64,000 nt of DNA, from contig JBLHZY010000002.1 in NCBI GenBank assembly GCA_047631555.1, positions 372,001 to 436,000 on the forward strand, read 5' to 3'. Made by a program: the position numbers and the translations under genes. Below the pieces are notes generated by a model. That model saw only the letters and a list, made by a program, of their open reading frames with translations, did not search any database and was not told the DNA's origin. The DNA comes from JBLHZY01 sp047631555. Its GTDB lineage: Bacteria > Pseudomonadota > Alphaproteobacteria > Rhodobacterales > Rhodobacteraceae. This document shows, piece by piece, positions 25,533 to 34,136 of this stretch. The number at the start of each line of letters is the position of its first letter. Positions within the stretch are counted from its first letter, which is position 1.

Positions 25533-25907
25533 TTAAGCCGGGGTTGGCTCTTCGCCGCCTTGGCCTACAGGGAGCCACATCTTTTCAAGCTGATAGAAAT
25601 CGCGCACTTCGGGGCGGAACACATGAACGATAACATCGCCAGCATCGAGCAAAACCCAATCGCCTTGGCCTTTGCCTTCGATCTTGGAAATGATGCCGAA
25701 TTCCTGCTTGAGGCGCTCAGACATCTTTTCAGACAGCGCTGAAACCTGCCGGGTTGAGCGACCCGTGCACAGAACCATATAGTCAGCCATTTCGGATTTG
25801 CCGCGCAGATCAATCGAAACGATGTCTTCTGCTTTGTCTTCATCCAAGGAAGCGAGAATGCGCGCGAGCAATTGTTCGGGCGTTGCGGGGGCCGGGGCTT
25901 GCTTCAT
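25533..25907 (-). CDS. rsfS: Ribosomal silencing factor
   Basis: RsfS (Iojap-related) binds ribosomal protein L14 and blocks subunit joining during starvation. The 124-residue protein has the family core DIVSIDLRGKSEMADYMVLCTGRSTRQVSALSEKM and KGQGDWVLLDAGDVIVHVFRPEVRDFYQLEKMW. Coupled to rlmH. The 208 bases upstream (25908-26115) hold the probable promoter. Confidence 0.95.
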   Translation of the reverse strand: MKQAPAPATPEQLLARILASLDEDKAEDIVSIDLRGKSEMADYMVLCTGRSTRQVSALSEKMSERLKQEFGIISKIEGKGQGDWVLLDAGDVIVHVFRPEVRDFYQLEKMWLPVGQGGEEPTPA

Positions 25908-26115
25908 TGCAGCACCCGGGGCAGCGCTAGAATTGGCCGCCGTTGGTGATTGAGACAGGACATTGTCCTCCTTCGTGGCGCGCCGATTCCTCCCCGGCGC
26001 TGGGCATTTTTATAAAGTAGCACCTAAGGGGGCAAATCTCAATCGATGCAAGGCAAAGCGGGCGTAGTATGGCGCAGATTCCGCTGCGTAGCGACATTCG
26101 GCAACATAATCGCGT

Positions 26116-27435
26116 CTAATCCAGCGCTTTGTCTGCATTTTCTTCGAGCATGCGCACCTCGCGCTGGGGGAAGGGGATCGAAATATCGTTGGCCTTAAAC
26201 GCATCCCAAAGCGCGAGATAAACAGCACCGCGCACGTTTGTGAGGCCGCCTGTTGGGTCAGTGATCCAAAAGCGCAGGATGTAATCGACCGAACTGTCGC
26301 CAAACCCAACGATGTGGCAAACGGTCGGGCGGGTATGCGACACCCGGCTGACGCCCTTTGCCGCTTCAACGGCGATTTTGCGCACCAGATGTGGATCATC
26401 GCCGTAAGCCGTGCCAAAGAAGATATCGAGGCGCACGTAATCATTGGTATGGGACCAGTTGACCACTTGGTTGGTGATCAGATCCTCGTTCGGGATCAGG
26501 TATTCTTTGCCGTCGCGGGTAACGACCGAGGCGTAGCGCGCGCCAAGCGTATTGATCCAACCAAAGGTTTCCCCAAGCGAAATGACATCACCGGGTTTGA
26601 TCGATTTATCCAGCAGGATGATCACACCAGAGACAAGGTTCGAGACGACCTTTTGCAAGCCAAAACCAAGGCCAACACCAATCGCGCCCGATAGAACCGC
26701 CAAACCAGTGAGATCAAATCCGACCGCTTTGAGCCCGATAAAGAAGGCCGCGCCATAGAGCGTTATCTGCAGTACCTTAACGGCGAGCACCCGCATAGAG
26801 GGCGAAATCTCTTCGTTTTTGGATATCTTTGTGGTGGCGGATTGGGAGCCAACCCGCGCCAGTGTAAACAGAATTCCGGTAACGATCAGCGCTTTGAGAA
26901 CGGCAAGCGCCGAGAGGCGGAAATCGCCAAATTCAACGGCGGCGCTATCCAGAAAGGCGGTCATCGCTTCGGCAAGGCCGAGATAATAGAGCGTTACATA
27001 TACCCACAGGCCCCATGTCACAACGCGGCGCAAAAGGCTGTTGCGCACAAGGCGGGCGGCAAAGCTTACCATCAACCAAGCCAGAGCGATCGTTGCTACA
27101 AGGACGAGGATATAGCGGCGCGAGGGGAAGGGCGTTATCTGCGAAATGATGCCAACAGAGGCCCAGGCCAGGCCGACAAAAAGGATCAACTGCAGCCGCT
27201 TATGGACCACAAGCATCGCGCGCAACCTTGGCTTTGAAACCCCTTCAAGACCGCGCATCCAGTTATAGATTTTGGGCCCAATCCAGCGGCGCAACAGCCA
27301 TGCCGTTATGATGATGACGCCCAAAATGATGAATTGCTGAAGGCGTGAGGGCAAAAACAGATTGGAAAACGCGCCCTCGATCTCGGCCCAAAGGGTAGCG
27401 AGCTGTTCAAGGAATGTGTTGAAAGCGTTCAGCAT
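26116..27435 (-). CDS. MscS-family mechanosensitive ion channel
   Basis: A roughly 439-residue inner-membrane channel with about six or seven helices. The pore helix and beta domain carry the MscS signature: GLTGLAVLSGAIGVGLGFGLQKVVSNLVSGVIILLDKSIKPGDVI, then FGWINTLGARYASVVTRDGKEYLIPNEDLI. This is longer than MscS and resembles the extended YbdG/YbiO-type relatives. It releases solutes during hypo-osmotic shock. The start is unsure: several in-frame Met (27435, 27468, 27489) without a clear ribosome site; I chose 27435. Confidence 0.9.
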   Translation of the reverse strand: MLNAFNTFLEQLATLWAEIEGAFSNLFLPSRLQQFIILGVIIITAWLLRRWIGPKIYNWMRGLEGVSKPRLRAMLVVHKRLQLILFVGLAWASVGIISQITPFPSRRYILVLVATIALAWLMVSFAARLVRNSLLRRVVTWGLWVYVTLYYLGLAEAMTAFLDSAAVEFGDFRLSALAVLKALIVTGILFTLARVGSQSATTKISKNEEISPSMRVLAVKVLQITLYGAAFFIGLKAVGFDLTGLAVLSGAIGVGLGFGLQKVVSNLVSGVIILLDKSIKPGDVISLGETFGWINTLGARYASVVTRDGKEYLIPNEDLITNQVVNWSHTNDYVRLDIFFGTAYGDDPHLVRKIAVEAAKGVSRVSHTRPTVCHIVGFGDSSVDYILRFWITDPTGGLTNVRGAVYLALWDAFKANDISIPFPQREVRMLEENADKALD

Positions 27436-27576
27436 TTGCGCGGCCCAAATTAACCTTTTTGCCAGCATGGCACGGCCCCGTGTGCCCATGCAAGCCGGTG
27501 ATTGCGGCGGCGTGATGCGCCAAACGCCCGAAATCACAAAAGTTTTTCATGCCTAAGGGATACTTCTAAAAATAGG

Positions 27577-27592
27577 TTTACCTTTAAGTAAA
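27577..27592 (+). promoter_or_regulatory. TTTAC-N6-GTAAA element upstream of lipoprotein gene 1
   Basis: TTTACCTTTAAGTAAA, followed by a CTGGC box, is nearly repeated before the second lipoprotein gene at 28754-28769. The distance to the start codon is almost the same (238 and 231 bases), which points to a shared operator or promoter with a long leader. The rest of the gap (27436-27829) is AT-rich with no open frame. Confidence 0.45.
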
Positions 27593-27829
27593 TCTAACTG
27601 GCTCAAGTTTAGTGTATTGTGTTAACTAATAAGCGCTGAAATTCAAAATTGCCCATTGCTGCTGCGTTTTGAGCCAAGAAAATTTCGCATGTAAGGCTTC
27701 GCGCTGTTTTGCCGGGGAAGCCTATTTTACTCAGTATATTTTTTTAAAAAATCTGGGGCTAATGTATTGATTTTGATGTTTTAATTGGGGCGCGGCCGTT
27801 CTTTGCGGCCGTGCATGCTGGGGGAAGTT

Positions 27830-28606
27830 ATGAGAAAATCTCTAATCAAAGCGCCCGTTGTGGCGCTCGGCGCAGCTTTGGCTGTGTCTGGCTGTTTTCA
27901 TCACGGGACAAGCGTTGGCGGAGCATTTGACGCAAGCAAGAGCTTTGTCGAAACCTACGACGGCTATCGGCTGCTTACGAATGAGCCATTCGTTGTCGCG
28001 ACAAACAAACCGACAGGCACCGTGAGCTATACAGGGGGCATCCTTGTTGAGCGGCAACCAAACGTGGCGCAAACCGAAAAAACGGGCCTAAGCGATATCG
28101 CTGTGCCGCCTGAGGTTGAATTTATTGTTGGGCAGCTGGTGGTTGATGTCGCCTTTGACGACAACTCCGCTACTCTCGCGCTTTCGAAGTTTCAGAGCGC
28201 CACGGCGCCTATTTCCATTTTTGTGAATCAGGCAAATGGAAACGCGACTGCTTTGGCTGCAATTACAGTTGATGATGTTACCATGGGGGACCCGCTTGAT
28301 GGGACCCTTCAAGGGACTGGTTTTGTCGGCTCGGGCATTCAAGACGAGGTTTATGTCAGCTCTAAAATAGTGGGCGAACTGACCAGCGGGAGCGGCGAAG
28401 CTCTTAAGACTTACTCGGTTGGGTATAGCTCTTCGCTGAATTTGCGTGGCACAGCAGGCAACGAATTTTTGCTTGGTGGCGCGTCCCTTAGCATTACCGA
28501 AACGCTGCCGGGCGACACTTTGGTTGCTCACGATCTGGTTCCGCTTCCCGGTCCGATCACCATAACTGAACGCTATTCAGGTATGGGTTACGCTGTTCAA
28601 AAGTAA
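27830..28606 (+). CDS. Tandem-array lipoprotein 1
   Basis: A 258-residue predicted lipoprotein: MRKSLIKAP start and lipobox AVSGC (Cys at about residue 22) followed by Phe, so sorting to the outer membrane is expected. Shared family blocks are FDASKSF, PTGTVSYTGGILVE, VDVAFD, FQSATAPISIF, ELTSGSGEALKTY and NEFLLGG, ending ERYSGMGYAVQK. The alternation of hydrophobic and small polar residues suggests a beta-rich fold, possibly a small barrel like the C-lobe of TbpB/HpuA-type proteins; this is a guess from pattern. It has a longer insertion after the Cys (HHGTSVGG) than its paralogues. GGGGAAG precedes the ATG. Confidence 0.8.
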   Translation: MRKSLIKAPVVALGAALAVSGCFHHGTSVGGAFDASKSFVETYDGYRLLTNEPFVVATNKPTGTVSYTGGILVERQPNVAQTEKTGLSDIAVPPEVEFIVGQLVVDVAFDDNSATLALSKFQSATAPISIFVNQANGNATALAAITVDDVTMGDPLDGTLQGTGFVGSGIQDEVYVSSKIVGELTSGSGEALKTYSVGYSSSLNLRGTAGNEFLLGGASLSITETLPGDTLVAHDLVPLPGPITITERYSGMGYAVQK

Positions 28607-28621
28607 ATCGATGTAGGCTCA

Positions 28622-28664
28622 CCAAGCGCGAGAAGTTTCTTGCGCTTGGCGGGCCTGACGTTTT
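28622..28664 (+). terminator. Terminator of lipoprotein gene 1
   Basis: CCAAGCGC-loop-GCGCTTGG perfect 8-bp stem 15 bases after the stop, followed by CGGGCCTGACG and TTTT. The GGGCCTG part recurs after the other three genes. Confidence 0.6.
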
Positions 28665-28753
28665 GGAGCTGCGCATTCTATCCGCATGCGCGTTCCAGAA
28701 CGCCTCGAATTTGCTCAAACCTGCGGTCCAACCACCGCGCCTCTGCGACAAAG

Positions 28754-28769
28754 TTTACCTAAAGGTAAA
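28754..28769 (+). promoter_or_regulatory. TTTACC-N4-GGTAAA element upstream of lipoprotein gene 2
   Basis: TTTACCTAAAGGTAAA has perfect 6-base arms and the same CTGGC follow-up as the element before gene 1, 231 bases before the ATG at 29000. The remainder of the 393-base gap (28607-28999) is AT-rich and holds the terminator of gene 1 plus this leader; no gene seen. Confidence 0.45.
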
Positions 28770-28999
28770 TTTACTGGCCTGCACTAACTTGAATGTGTTA
28801 ATCTTCTTTGAGTCGGAAGCCAAATGCCTAAGCTGCTGCATTTATTGGGTCTTTTGATTCCGACAAGAAGGATAGACAAGTTATTTGCTTTGACCTTTGA
28901 CTGCGAATTTTCCCAATTTTTGCGTTTGGGGATTGAATTGAAAACAAATTTTTGTTGGCGCCTTGGCTGGTTTTAAGGGGCGCACGAACGGGGGAAGAC

Positions 29000-29761
29000 A
29001 TGAGATATTCACTATTAAAAGCGCCCATTGCGGCGCTAAGCGCTACTGCTTTGCTGTCTGGCTGTGTGCTGGGCAATTTTGATGCGAGCAAAAGCTTTGT
29101 TCAAAGCTATGATGGTTATCGTTTGCTGAGCGAAGAGCCCATCGTAGAATATTCGGCCAAACCTACTGGGTCCGTAAGTTACACGGGCGGCATTTTGGTC
29201 GAAAATCAGCCAACTGTTACGTTTGCAAAGCCTATTGGACTGGCAGGTGAGCCAGTTTTGATCGGTGTTGATTATATCGTTGCGAAAATGGATGTTGATG
29301 TTGCCTTTGATGACAACACCGCCGAATTTGAAGTGTCGAATTTTCAGCGCGTATCGGCGCCCATTTCCATTTTCACTGATCCAAACTCAGTCCCAAATGC
29401 CGCTGTCATCGGGCTTGAGGCTGATAACGTTGTTTTGGGCGATAAGTTCGACGGCAAGCTGTCAGGCTCAGGCGGCGTTTATGCGTACAAACCTACGGGT
29501 ACAATTGTCAGCTCTGGCATGCAGGGCACGCTGACTACCGGAAGCGGCGAAAGCTTACAGTCATATGGGGCCTCATTGGGCGTCGAGTTATTATTGCGCG
29601 GCACTGTGGGCAGCGAATTTCTGCTGGGAGAGGCGAGTTTGAACCTGCGTGGGACAGAAGGGTCCGTTGTGCCGAATGAGCAGCTCTCAATCGAGCTTCC
29701 GCCAGAGCTTCCTTCGCAGAACGAGCGTTATTACGGCGCGGGTTACGCGGTTCGAAAGTAA
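29000..29761 (+). CDS. Tandem-array lipoprotein 2
   Basis: A 253-residue paralogue with lipobox LLSGC (Cys at about residue 22). Core blocks: FDASKSFVQSYDGYRLL, PTGSVSYTGGILVE, YIVAKMDVDVAFDDN, FQRVSAPISIF, LTTGSGESLQSY, GSEFLLGEASL, and terminal ERYYGAGYAVRK. It has few charged residues in the strands and no further Cys. GGGGAAGACATG start context, almost identical to gene 1. Function unknown. Confidence 0.8.
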   Translation: MRYSLLKAPIAALSATALLSGCVLGNFDASKSFVQSYDGYRLLSEEPIVEYSAKPTGSVSYTGGILVENQPTVTFAKPIGLAGEPVLIGVDYIVAKMDVDVAFDDNTAEFEVSNFQRVSAPISIFTDPNSVPNAAVIGLEADNVVLGDKFDGKLSGSGGVYAYKPTGTIVSSGMQGTLTTGSGESLQSYGASLGVELLLRGTVGSEFLLGEASLNLRGTEGSVVPNEQLSIELPPELPSQNERYYGAGYAVRK

Positions 29762-29772
29762 CGCTCGAACAT

Positions 29773-29820
29773 GGGCCCGCTATTGCGCGAGGGCATTCTT
29801 GCGCGCGGTGGGCCTGTTTT
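29773..29820 (+). terminator. Terminator of lipoprotein gene 2
   Basis: GGGCCCGC...GCGCG / GCGCGCGGTGGGCC pairing followed by TGTTTT, 12 bases after the stop. It resembles the stems after genes 3 and 4. Confidence 0.65.
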
Positions 29821-29848
29821 GATCGCGAAAATTCAAGCCGCTGAAAAC

Positions 29849-29865
29849 AATTAATAAATCGCGCC
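29849..29865 (+). promoter_or_regulatory. AATTAATAAATCGCGCC leader element, gene 3
   Basis: The same string with one change (AATTAATAAATTGCGCC) lies before gene 4, at 44 and 39 bases from the start codons. TAATAAAT could serve as a -10 region. This class differs from the TTTAC element of genes 1 and 2. Confidence 0.45.
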
Positions 29866-29908
29866 TGTACGGATTTCGACTGCGGCGCAGATGGAGATGG
29901 AGATGGTA

Positions 29909-30667
29909 ATGAAACAATCTATTTTGAAGGCCCCGCTTGTGGCGTTTGGTGCGGCAACTTTGCTGTCGGGCTGTGTTCTGGGCAGTTTTGATGCGAGCAA
30001 AAGCTTCTATGAAACCTATGATGGCATGCGCACGTTGGGCAACGAACCTCTAATTCTTGGAGCCGATAGGCCGACAGGCACAGTAAAGTATTCCGGCGGC
30101 ATGCTCGTAGAGCAATTGCCAGCCGCCACACTTGCAAAGCCTGTAGGGCTTGCCGCGGATCCTGCCCCGGGCGACGTCAACTATATCGTTGCAAAATTGG
30201 ATGTTGATGTTGCCTTTGATACCAACCTGGTTGATGTCGAGGCGACGAATTTTCAGCGTGCAACGGCGCCAGTATCCATTTTCGGGTATTCAGGGCTTGG
30301 CGTGCAGTCTCCGGCGGCTGAACTCGCTGAAGGTGACGTCGTTTTAGGCGAGAAATTTGATGGCTCTATTTCCGGCACTGCTCAGATTTACGACGATGGG
30401 CTCAATGGCTTTAATGTAGACGGCACGGTTGTCGGTCAGCTGACAACCGGAAGCGGCGAAAGCCTGAAGACCTACACCGGTCTTTTGCGCTCTGATCTGG
30501 TTTTGTATGGAACAGCGGGCGACACGTTCTTGCTTGGCAGCTCGACGCTCGATCTTCGCGGCCAGAACGTTGTGACTAATGCGCAAACCTCGGGCGAGTT
30601 CCCGGCAGCGGCATTTGCCTCCGACGAACTTCTTGGCGGCACCGCATATGTCGCTCAAGTAAAATAA
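29909..30667 (+). CDS. Tandem-array lipoprotein 3
   Basis: A 252-residue paralogue with lipobox LLSGC. Blocks: FDASKSFYETYDGMRTL, PTGTVKYSGGMLVE, YIVAKLDVDVAFD, FQRATAPVSIF, LTTGSGESLKTY, GDTFLLGSSTL. The C-terminus (LLGGTAYVAQVK) deviates from the G-Y-A-V ending of the others. I placed the start at 29909 by alignment with paralogues; a run of four in-frame ATGs in a GGAGATGG context (from 29891) makes this uncertain. Confidence 0.8.
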   Translation: MKQSILKAPLVAFGAATLLSGCVLGSFDASKSFYETYDGMRTLGNEPLILGADRPTGTVKYSGGMLVEQLPAATLAKPVGLAADPAPGDVNYIVAKLDVDVAFDTNLVDVEATNFQRATAPVSIFGYSGLGVQSPAAELAEGDVVLGEKFDGSISGTAQIYDDGLNGFNVDGTVVGQLTTGSGESLKTYTGLLRSDLVLYGTAGDTFLLGSSTLDLRGQNVVTNAQTSGEFPAAAFASDELLGGTAYVAQVK

Positions 30668-30674
30668 TCTTTGC

Positions 30675-30722
30675 GGGCCCGCCATTTAGCGCGCGCTTTG
30701 CGCATGGTGGGCCTGCTATTTT
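30675..30722 (+). terminator. Terminator of lipoprotein gene 3
   Basis: GGGCCCGCCAT...ATGGTGGGCC, a stem of about 10 bp with one G-U, followed by TGCTATTTT, 8 bases after the stop. Confidence 0.65.
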
Positions 30723-30747
30723 GAGCGGCCTTTAGGGGCAAACGAGT

Positions 30748-30764
30748 AATTAATAAATTGCGCC
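30748..30764 (+). promoter_or_regulatory. AATTAATAAATTGCGCC leader element, gene 4
   Basis: Copy of the element before gene 3 with one base change, 39 bases before the ATG of gene 4. Confidence 0.45.
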
Positions 30765-30802
30765 ACGACTGATTTTTATAAGGCGCACCAAAGGAGACTG
30801 TT

Positions 30803-31576
30803 ATGGAAAAGACATTATTGAAGGCGCCTGTTTTGGCGTTTGGCACAGCGACATTGCTATCTGGTTGCGTCATTGGCAATTTCGATGCGGCCAAGAGTTT
30901 CGCTTCAAATGAGGAAGCATATCGCCTGCTTAGCAGCGCGCCATTGGTTCAGGCCGCCGATATTCCGACGGGCTCGGTCAGCTATTCCGGCGGTATCCTT
31001 GTTGAAAGAGAGGCCCGCTCCAAAGGCGTTCTGAACACGGGGCTTGCAGCGGATCTTGAAAATCCCGACGTTCATTATATCGTTGCAAAGATGGATGTAG
31101 ATGTTGCTTTCGATGACTCCACTACAGATTTTACGCTGTCGAAATTTCAGCGCGCAACAGCGCCGGTTTCCATTTTCGATCTAGGCAGCGAGCCGAATGC
31201 CGAGGGGGATCTCGCGATTGATCCCAATGATATCGTCTTGGGCGAAGCTTTTAGCGGCACAGTCACAGCACAGGGCAGCGTGCTTGCAGATTTTTCCGGT
31301 GTGCTGGCGTACGCTTCTTCCTACGGATCGACGCTAACCACCGGGAGCGGCGCCACCCTTCAAGCGCATGAGGTGGATTTCAGTGCTGGGCTAAACCTGC
31401 GCAGCACGGGGGGCGAAAATTTCTTGCTTGGGCATGCCGGGCTACAGATTCTAACTGAAGTTGCCATTTCGGACGAGCCATCGGGCGATCTTGAATCGAC
31501 TGGAGATGCTGAACCGATTATCGTTCAGCTTCGCGAGGGGTATTCGGGCTCTGGTTACGCTGTTCAGACGGATTGA
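30803..31576 (+). CDS. Tandem-array lipoprotein 4
   Basis: A 257-residue paralogue with lipobox LLSGC. Blocks: FDAAKSFASNEEAYRLL (the most changed), PTGSVSYSGGILVE, YIVAKMDVDVAFDD, FQRATAPVSIF, LTTGSGATLQ, GENFLLGHAGL, then an acidic stretch and EGYSGSGYAVQTD. GGAG precedes the ATG. The last gene of the array; leuC follows after a terminator. Confidence 0.8.
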   Translation: MEKTLLKAPVLAFGTATLLSGCVIGNFDAAKSFASNEEAYRLLSSAPLVQAADIPTGSVSYSGGILVEREARSKGVLNTGLAADLENPDVHYIVAKMDVDVAFDDSTTDFTLSKFQRATAPVSIFDLGSEPNAEGDLAIDPNDIVLGEAFSGTVTAQGSVLADFSGVLAYASSYGSTLTTGSGATLQAHEVDFSAGLNLRSTGGENFLLGHAGLQILTEVAISDEPSGDLESTGDAEPIIVQLREGYSGSGYAVQTD

Positions 31577-31583
31577 TCCAAGA

Positions 31584-31633
31584 CAGGCCCGCTGCTTTGC
31601 GCGACTCACTTGCGAGTGGCGGGCCTGTGGTTT
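31584..31633 (+). terminator. Terminator of lipoprotein gene 4
   Basis: CAGGCCCGC...GCGGGCCTG, a perfect 9-bp outer stem with a GCGCGACTCACTTGCG-type inner part, followed by TGGTTT. Ends the array before leuC. Confidence 0.65.
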
Positions 31634-31794
31634 ATGGCTCTGCGTATGAAACACATCTTTGATATGGATGATCGTGCGCGTTTACCGTGGCGCTTTTTTG
31701 GCGCAACGCTGACAGTGCTTGCCCTGCAATAGGCCGGGCCCGTTTTCGCACGTCTACATACCTTCAAAATTCACATCATACCGGAGAGCGCAAC

Positions 31795-33201
31795 ATGACC
31801 GCCCCGAAGACCCTTTATGATAAAATCTGGGATGCCCATATCGCCGATGAGGCCGAAGATGGCACGACCCTGCTTTATATTGATCGCCACCTTGTTCACG
31901 AGGTGACATCCCCGCAAGCCTTTGAAGGCCTGCGTTTGGCGGGGCGCTCTGTGCGCGCGCCGGATAAAACGATCGCTGTGCCGGATCACAACGTGCCAAC
32001 GACGCTTGATCGCGCTGAAGGCATCAAGAATGAAGAGAGCCGCATTCAGGTTGATGCGCTGGATAAGAACGCCAAGGATTTCGGCATTCACTATTATCCC
32101 GTGTCCGACGTGCGCCAAGGCATCGTGCATATTGTTGGCCCCGAGCAGGGCTGGACGTTGCCCGGCATGACCGTTGTTTGCGGCGATAGCCACACAGCAA
32201 CGCACGGCGCATTCGGTGCCCTCGCGCATGGTATCGGAACTTCCGAGGTCGAGCATGTTTTGGCAACGCAAACGTTGATCCAGAAGAAATCCAAGAACAT
32301 GAAGGTTGAGATCACCGGCAAACTGATGCCCGGTGTCACGGCCAAGGATATCACCCTTGCGGTGATCGGCGAAACCGGCACAGCCGGCGGCACAGGCTAT
32401 GTGATCGAATATACCGGCGAGGCGATCCGTGCGCTTTCGATGGAAGGCCGCATGACTGTTTGTAACATGGCGATTGAAGGCGGCGCGCGCGCTGGTCTGA
32501 TCGCGCCGGATGAGACCACATATGAATATGTCAAAGGCCGCCCGCACGCCCCTAAGGGCGCGCAATGGGAAGCCGCTCTGACATGGTGGAAAACGCTCTT
32601 TAGCGATGAAGATGCGGTTTTTGATAAGGTCGTGACGCTCAAAGGCGAAGACATTGCGCCCGTGGTCACTTGGGGCACATCGCCTGAGGATGTTTTGCCG
32701 ATCTCGGCGAATATCCCTGCGGCGTCTGATTTCAAGGGCGGCAAGGTTGATGCTGCGCAGCGCTCGCTTGATTACATGGGTCTTGAGCCCGGCAAGCCGC
32801 TTACCTCGATCGAAATCGATACGGTCTTTATTGGCTCCTGCACCAACGGGCGGATCGAGGATCTGCGCGCTGCGGCGGCGATCCTGAAGGGCAAGAAGAT
32901 CAAAGAGGGCATGCGCGCGATGATCGTGCCCGGCTCGGGCCTTGTGCGTGCGCAGGCCGAAGAAGAGGGCCTCGCGGATATTTTCAAAGAGGCTGGCTTT
33001 GAATGGCGCCTTGCGGGCTGTTCGATGTGTCTTGCGATGAACCCGGATCAGCTTGCGCCGGGCGAGCGCTGTGCTGCGACCTCCAACCGCAACTTTGAAG
33101 GTCGTCAGGGGCGCGGTGGACGCACCCATTTGATGAGCCCCGCCATGGCAGCTGCCGCCGCGATCACCGGTCATCTGACCGATGTTCGCGAGATGATGTA
33201 A
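31795..33201 (+). CDS. leuC: 3-isopropylmalate dehydratase large subunit
   Basis: A 468-residue aconitase-family subunit carrying the 4Fe-4S cluster; with LeuD it converts 2- to 3-isopropylmalate. Cluster cysteines are visible in IGSCTNGRIEDL and GCSMCLAMN; VCGDSHTATHGAFGALA is the conserved N-terminal motif. CCGGAGAGCG precedes the ATG at 31795. LeuD follows after 12 bases. Confidence 0.97.
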   Translation: MTAPKTLYDKIWDAHIADEAEDGTTLLYIDRHLVHEVTSPQAFEGLRLAGRSVRAPDKTIAVPDHNVPTTLDRAEGIKNEESRIQVDALDKNAKDFGIHYYPVSDVRQGIVHIVGPEQGWTLPGMTVVCGDSHTATHGAFGALAHGIGTSEVEHVLATQTLIQKKSKNMKVEITGKLMPGVTAKDITLAVIGETGTAGGTGYVIEYTGEAIRALSMEGRMTVCNMAIEGGARAGLIAPDETTYEYVKGRPHAPKGAQWEAALTWWKTLFSDEDAVFDKVVTLKGEDIAPVVTWGTSPEDVLPISANIPAASDFKGGKVDAAQRSLDYMGLEPGKPLTSIEIDTVFIGSCTNGRIEDLRAAAAILKGKKIKEGMRAMIVPGSGLVRAQAEEEGLADIFKEAGFEWRLAGCSMCLAMNPDQLAPGERCAATSNRNFEGRQGRGGRTHLMSPAMAAAAAITGHLTDVREMM

Positions 33202-33213
33202 GGAGAGCGGATT

Positions 33214-33819
33214 ATGGATAAGTTTGAAAAAATCACAGGCGTTGCCGCGCCGATGCCGCTGATCAACATCGATACCGATATGATCATCCCCAAGGTTTTT
33301 CTCAAAACCATCAAGCGTTCTGGGCTTGGCGTGAGCCTGTTTGCCGAGATGCGTTATAATGACGATGGCAGCGAGGTTGCGGATTTTGTGCTCAACAAGC
33401 CAGCCTACCGTGATGCGGATATCATCGTGGCCGGCGATAATTTTGGCTGTGGCTCCTCGCGCGAACATGCGCCTTGGGCGATCAAGGATTTCGGTATCAG
33501 CTGCGTGATCTCAACCAGCTTTGCCGATATCTTTTTCAACAACTGTTTCAAGAATGGCATCCTGCCGATCATCCTGCCTCAAGAGCAGGTTGATGCCTTG
33601 ATGAAGGACGCAGAAAAAGGCGCCAATGCGCGCATGACTGTTGATCTCGAAGCGCAAGAGATCACCTCATCCGATGGGCAAGTCTTCCCGTTCGAGGTTG
33701 ATGCGTTCAAGAAGCATTGCTTGCTTGAGGGATTGGATGACATCGGCCTGACCATGGCCAAAGTCTCCTCGATTGATGCCTATGAGGCACTTGCGTCGCA
33801 ATCGCGCCCTTGGGTCTGA
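33214..33819 (+). CDS. leuD: 3-isopropylmalate dehydratase small subunit
   Basis: A 201-residue swivel-domain subunit with NIDTDMIIPKVFLKTI and GDNFGCGSSREHAPWAI, the family signature. AAGGAGAGCGG precedes the ATG. Forms the heterodimer with LeuC. Confidence 0.97.
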   Translation: MDKFEKITGVAAPMPLINIDTDMIIPKVFLKTIKRSGLGVSLFAEMRYNDDGSEVADFVLNKPAYRDADIIVAGDNFGCGSSREHAPWAIKDFGISCVISTSFADIFFNNCFKNGILPIILPQEQVDALMKDAEKGANARMTVDLEAQEITSSDGQVFPFEVDAFKKHCLLEGLDDIGLTMAKVSSIDAYEALASQSRPWV

Positions 33820-34136
33820 TATCCGCGCGCGGACGATTGTTTCGCGCCCGAAGGGTTTGATTTCAAGCTTTTAGCGGTCAGAGCGCACTGAACCACAAGA
33901 TATAGGGTCGCCCCTCACGGGCGGCCCTTTTTCGTTTCCAAATTGATGCAAAGTCGCACCAGTTTGTTCACAAACTCGCCCTAATGATTTCGTTAACCTT
34001 AACCAACACTTGCTGGACGACAGGAAAGAAGGCAAAAATTGGGCAACAATGAGGCAAGCTGCCACAAACGGCAGTATCAAAATGGGACAAGGGCGCGGCA
34101 ACGCATCGCATCCGTCCAATTTGAGGGTAGAAAACG
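33820..34136 (+). other. Non-coding interval after leuD
   Basis: Holds the leuD terminator (33905-33932). The following 200 bases are an AT-richer probable promoter region for the membrane protein. No open frame with coding character was seen. Confidence 0.5.
33905..33932 (+). terminator. Rho-independent terminator of leuCD
   Basis: GGGTCGCCC-ctca-CGGGCGGCCC pairing with a run of T immediately after, 86 bases past the leuD stop. Confidence 0.85.

Larger units (their letters stand above)
27577..31633 (+). repeat. Tandem array of four diverged lipoprotein gene cassettes
   Basis: Four same-strand genes (27830, 29000, 29909, 30803) encode clearly homologous proteins of 252-258 residues. Each is followed by a hairpin with a GGCCCGC...GCGGGCCTG-type or related stem. 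Genes 1 and 2 share one leader type, genes 3 and 4 another, so the array probably arose by duplication of a gene with its terminator, in two steps. Confidence 0.8.

Noticed and set aside
31771..33468. A 565-residue minus-strand frame opposite leuC
   Set aside because: leuC is unmistakable on the plus strand with cluster cysteines and ribosome site; the antisense frame has no domain.
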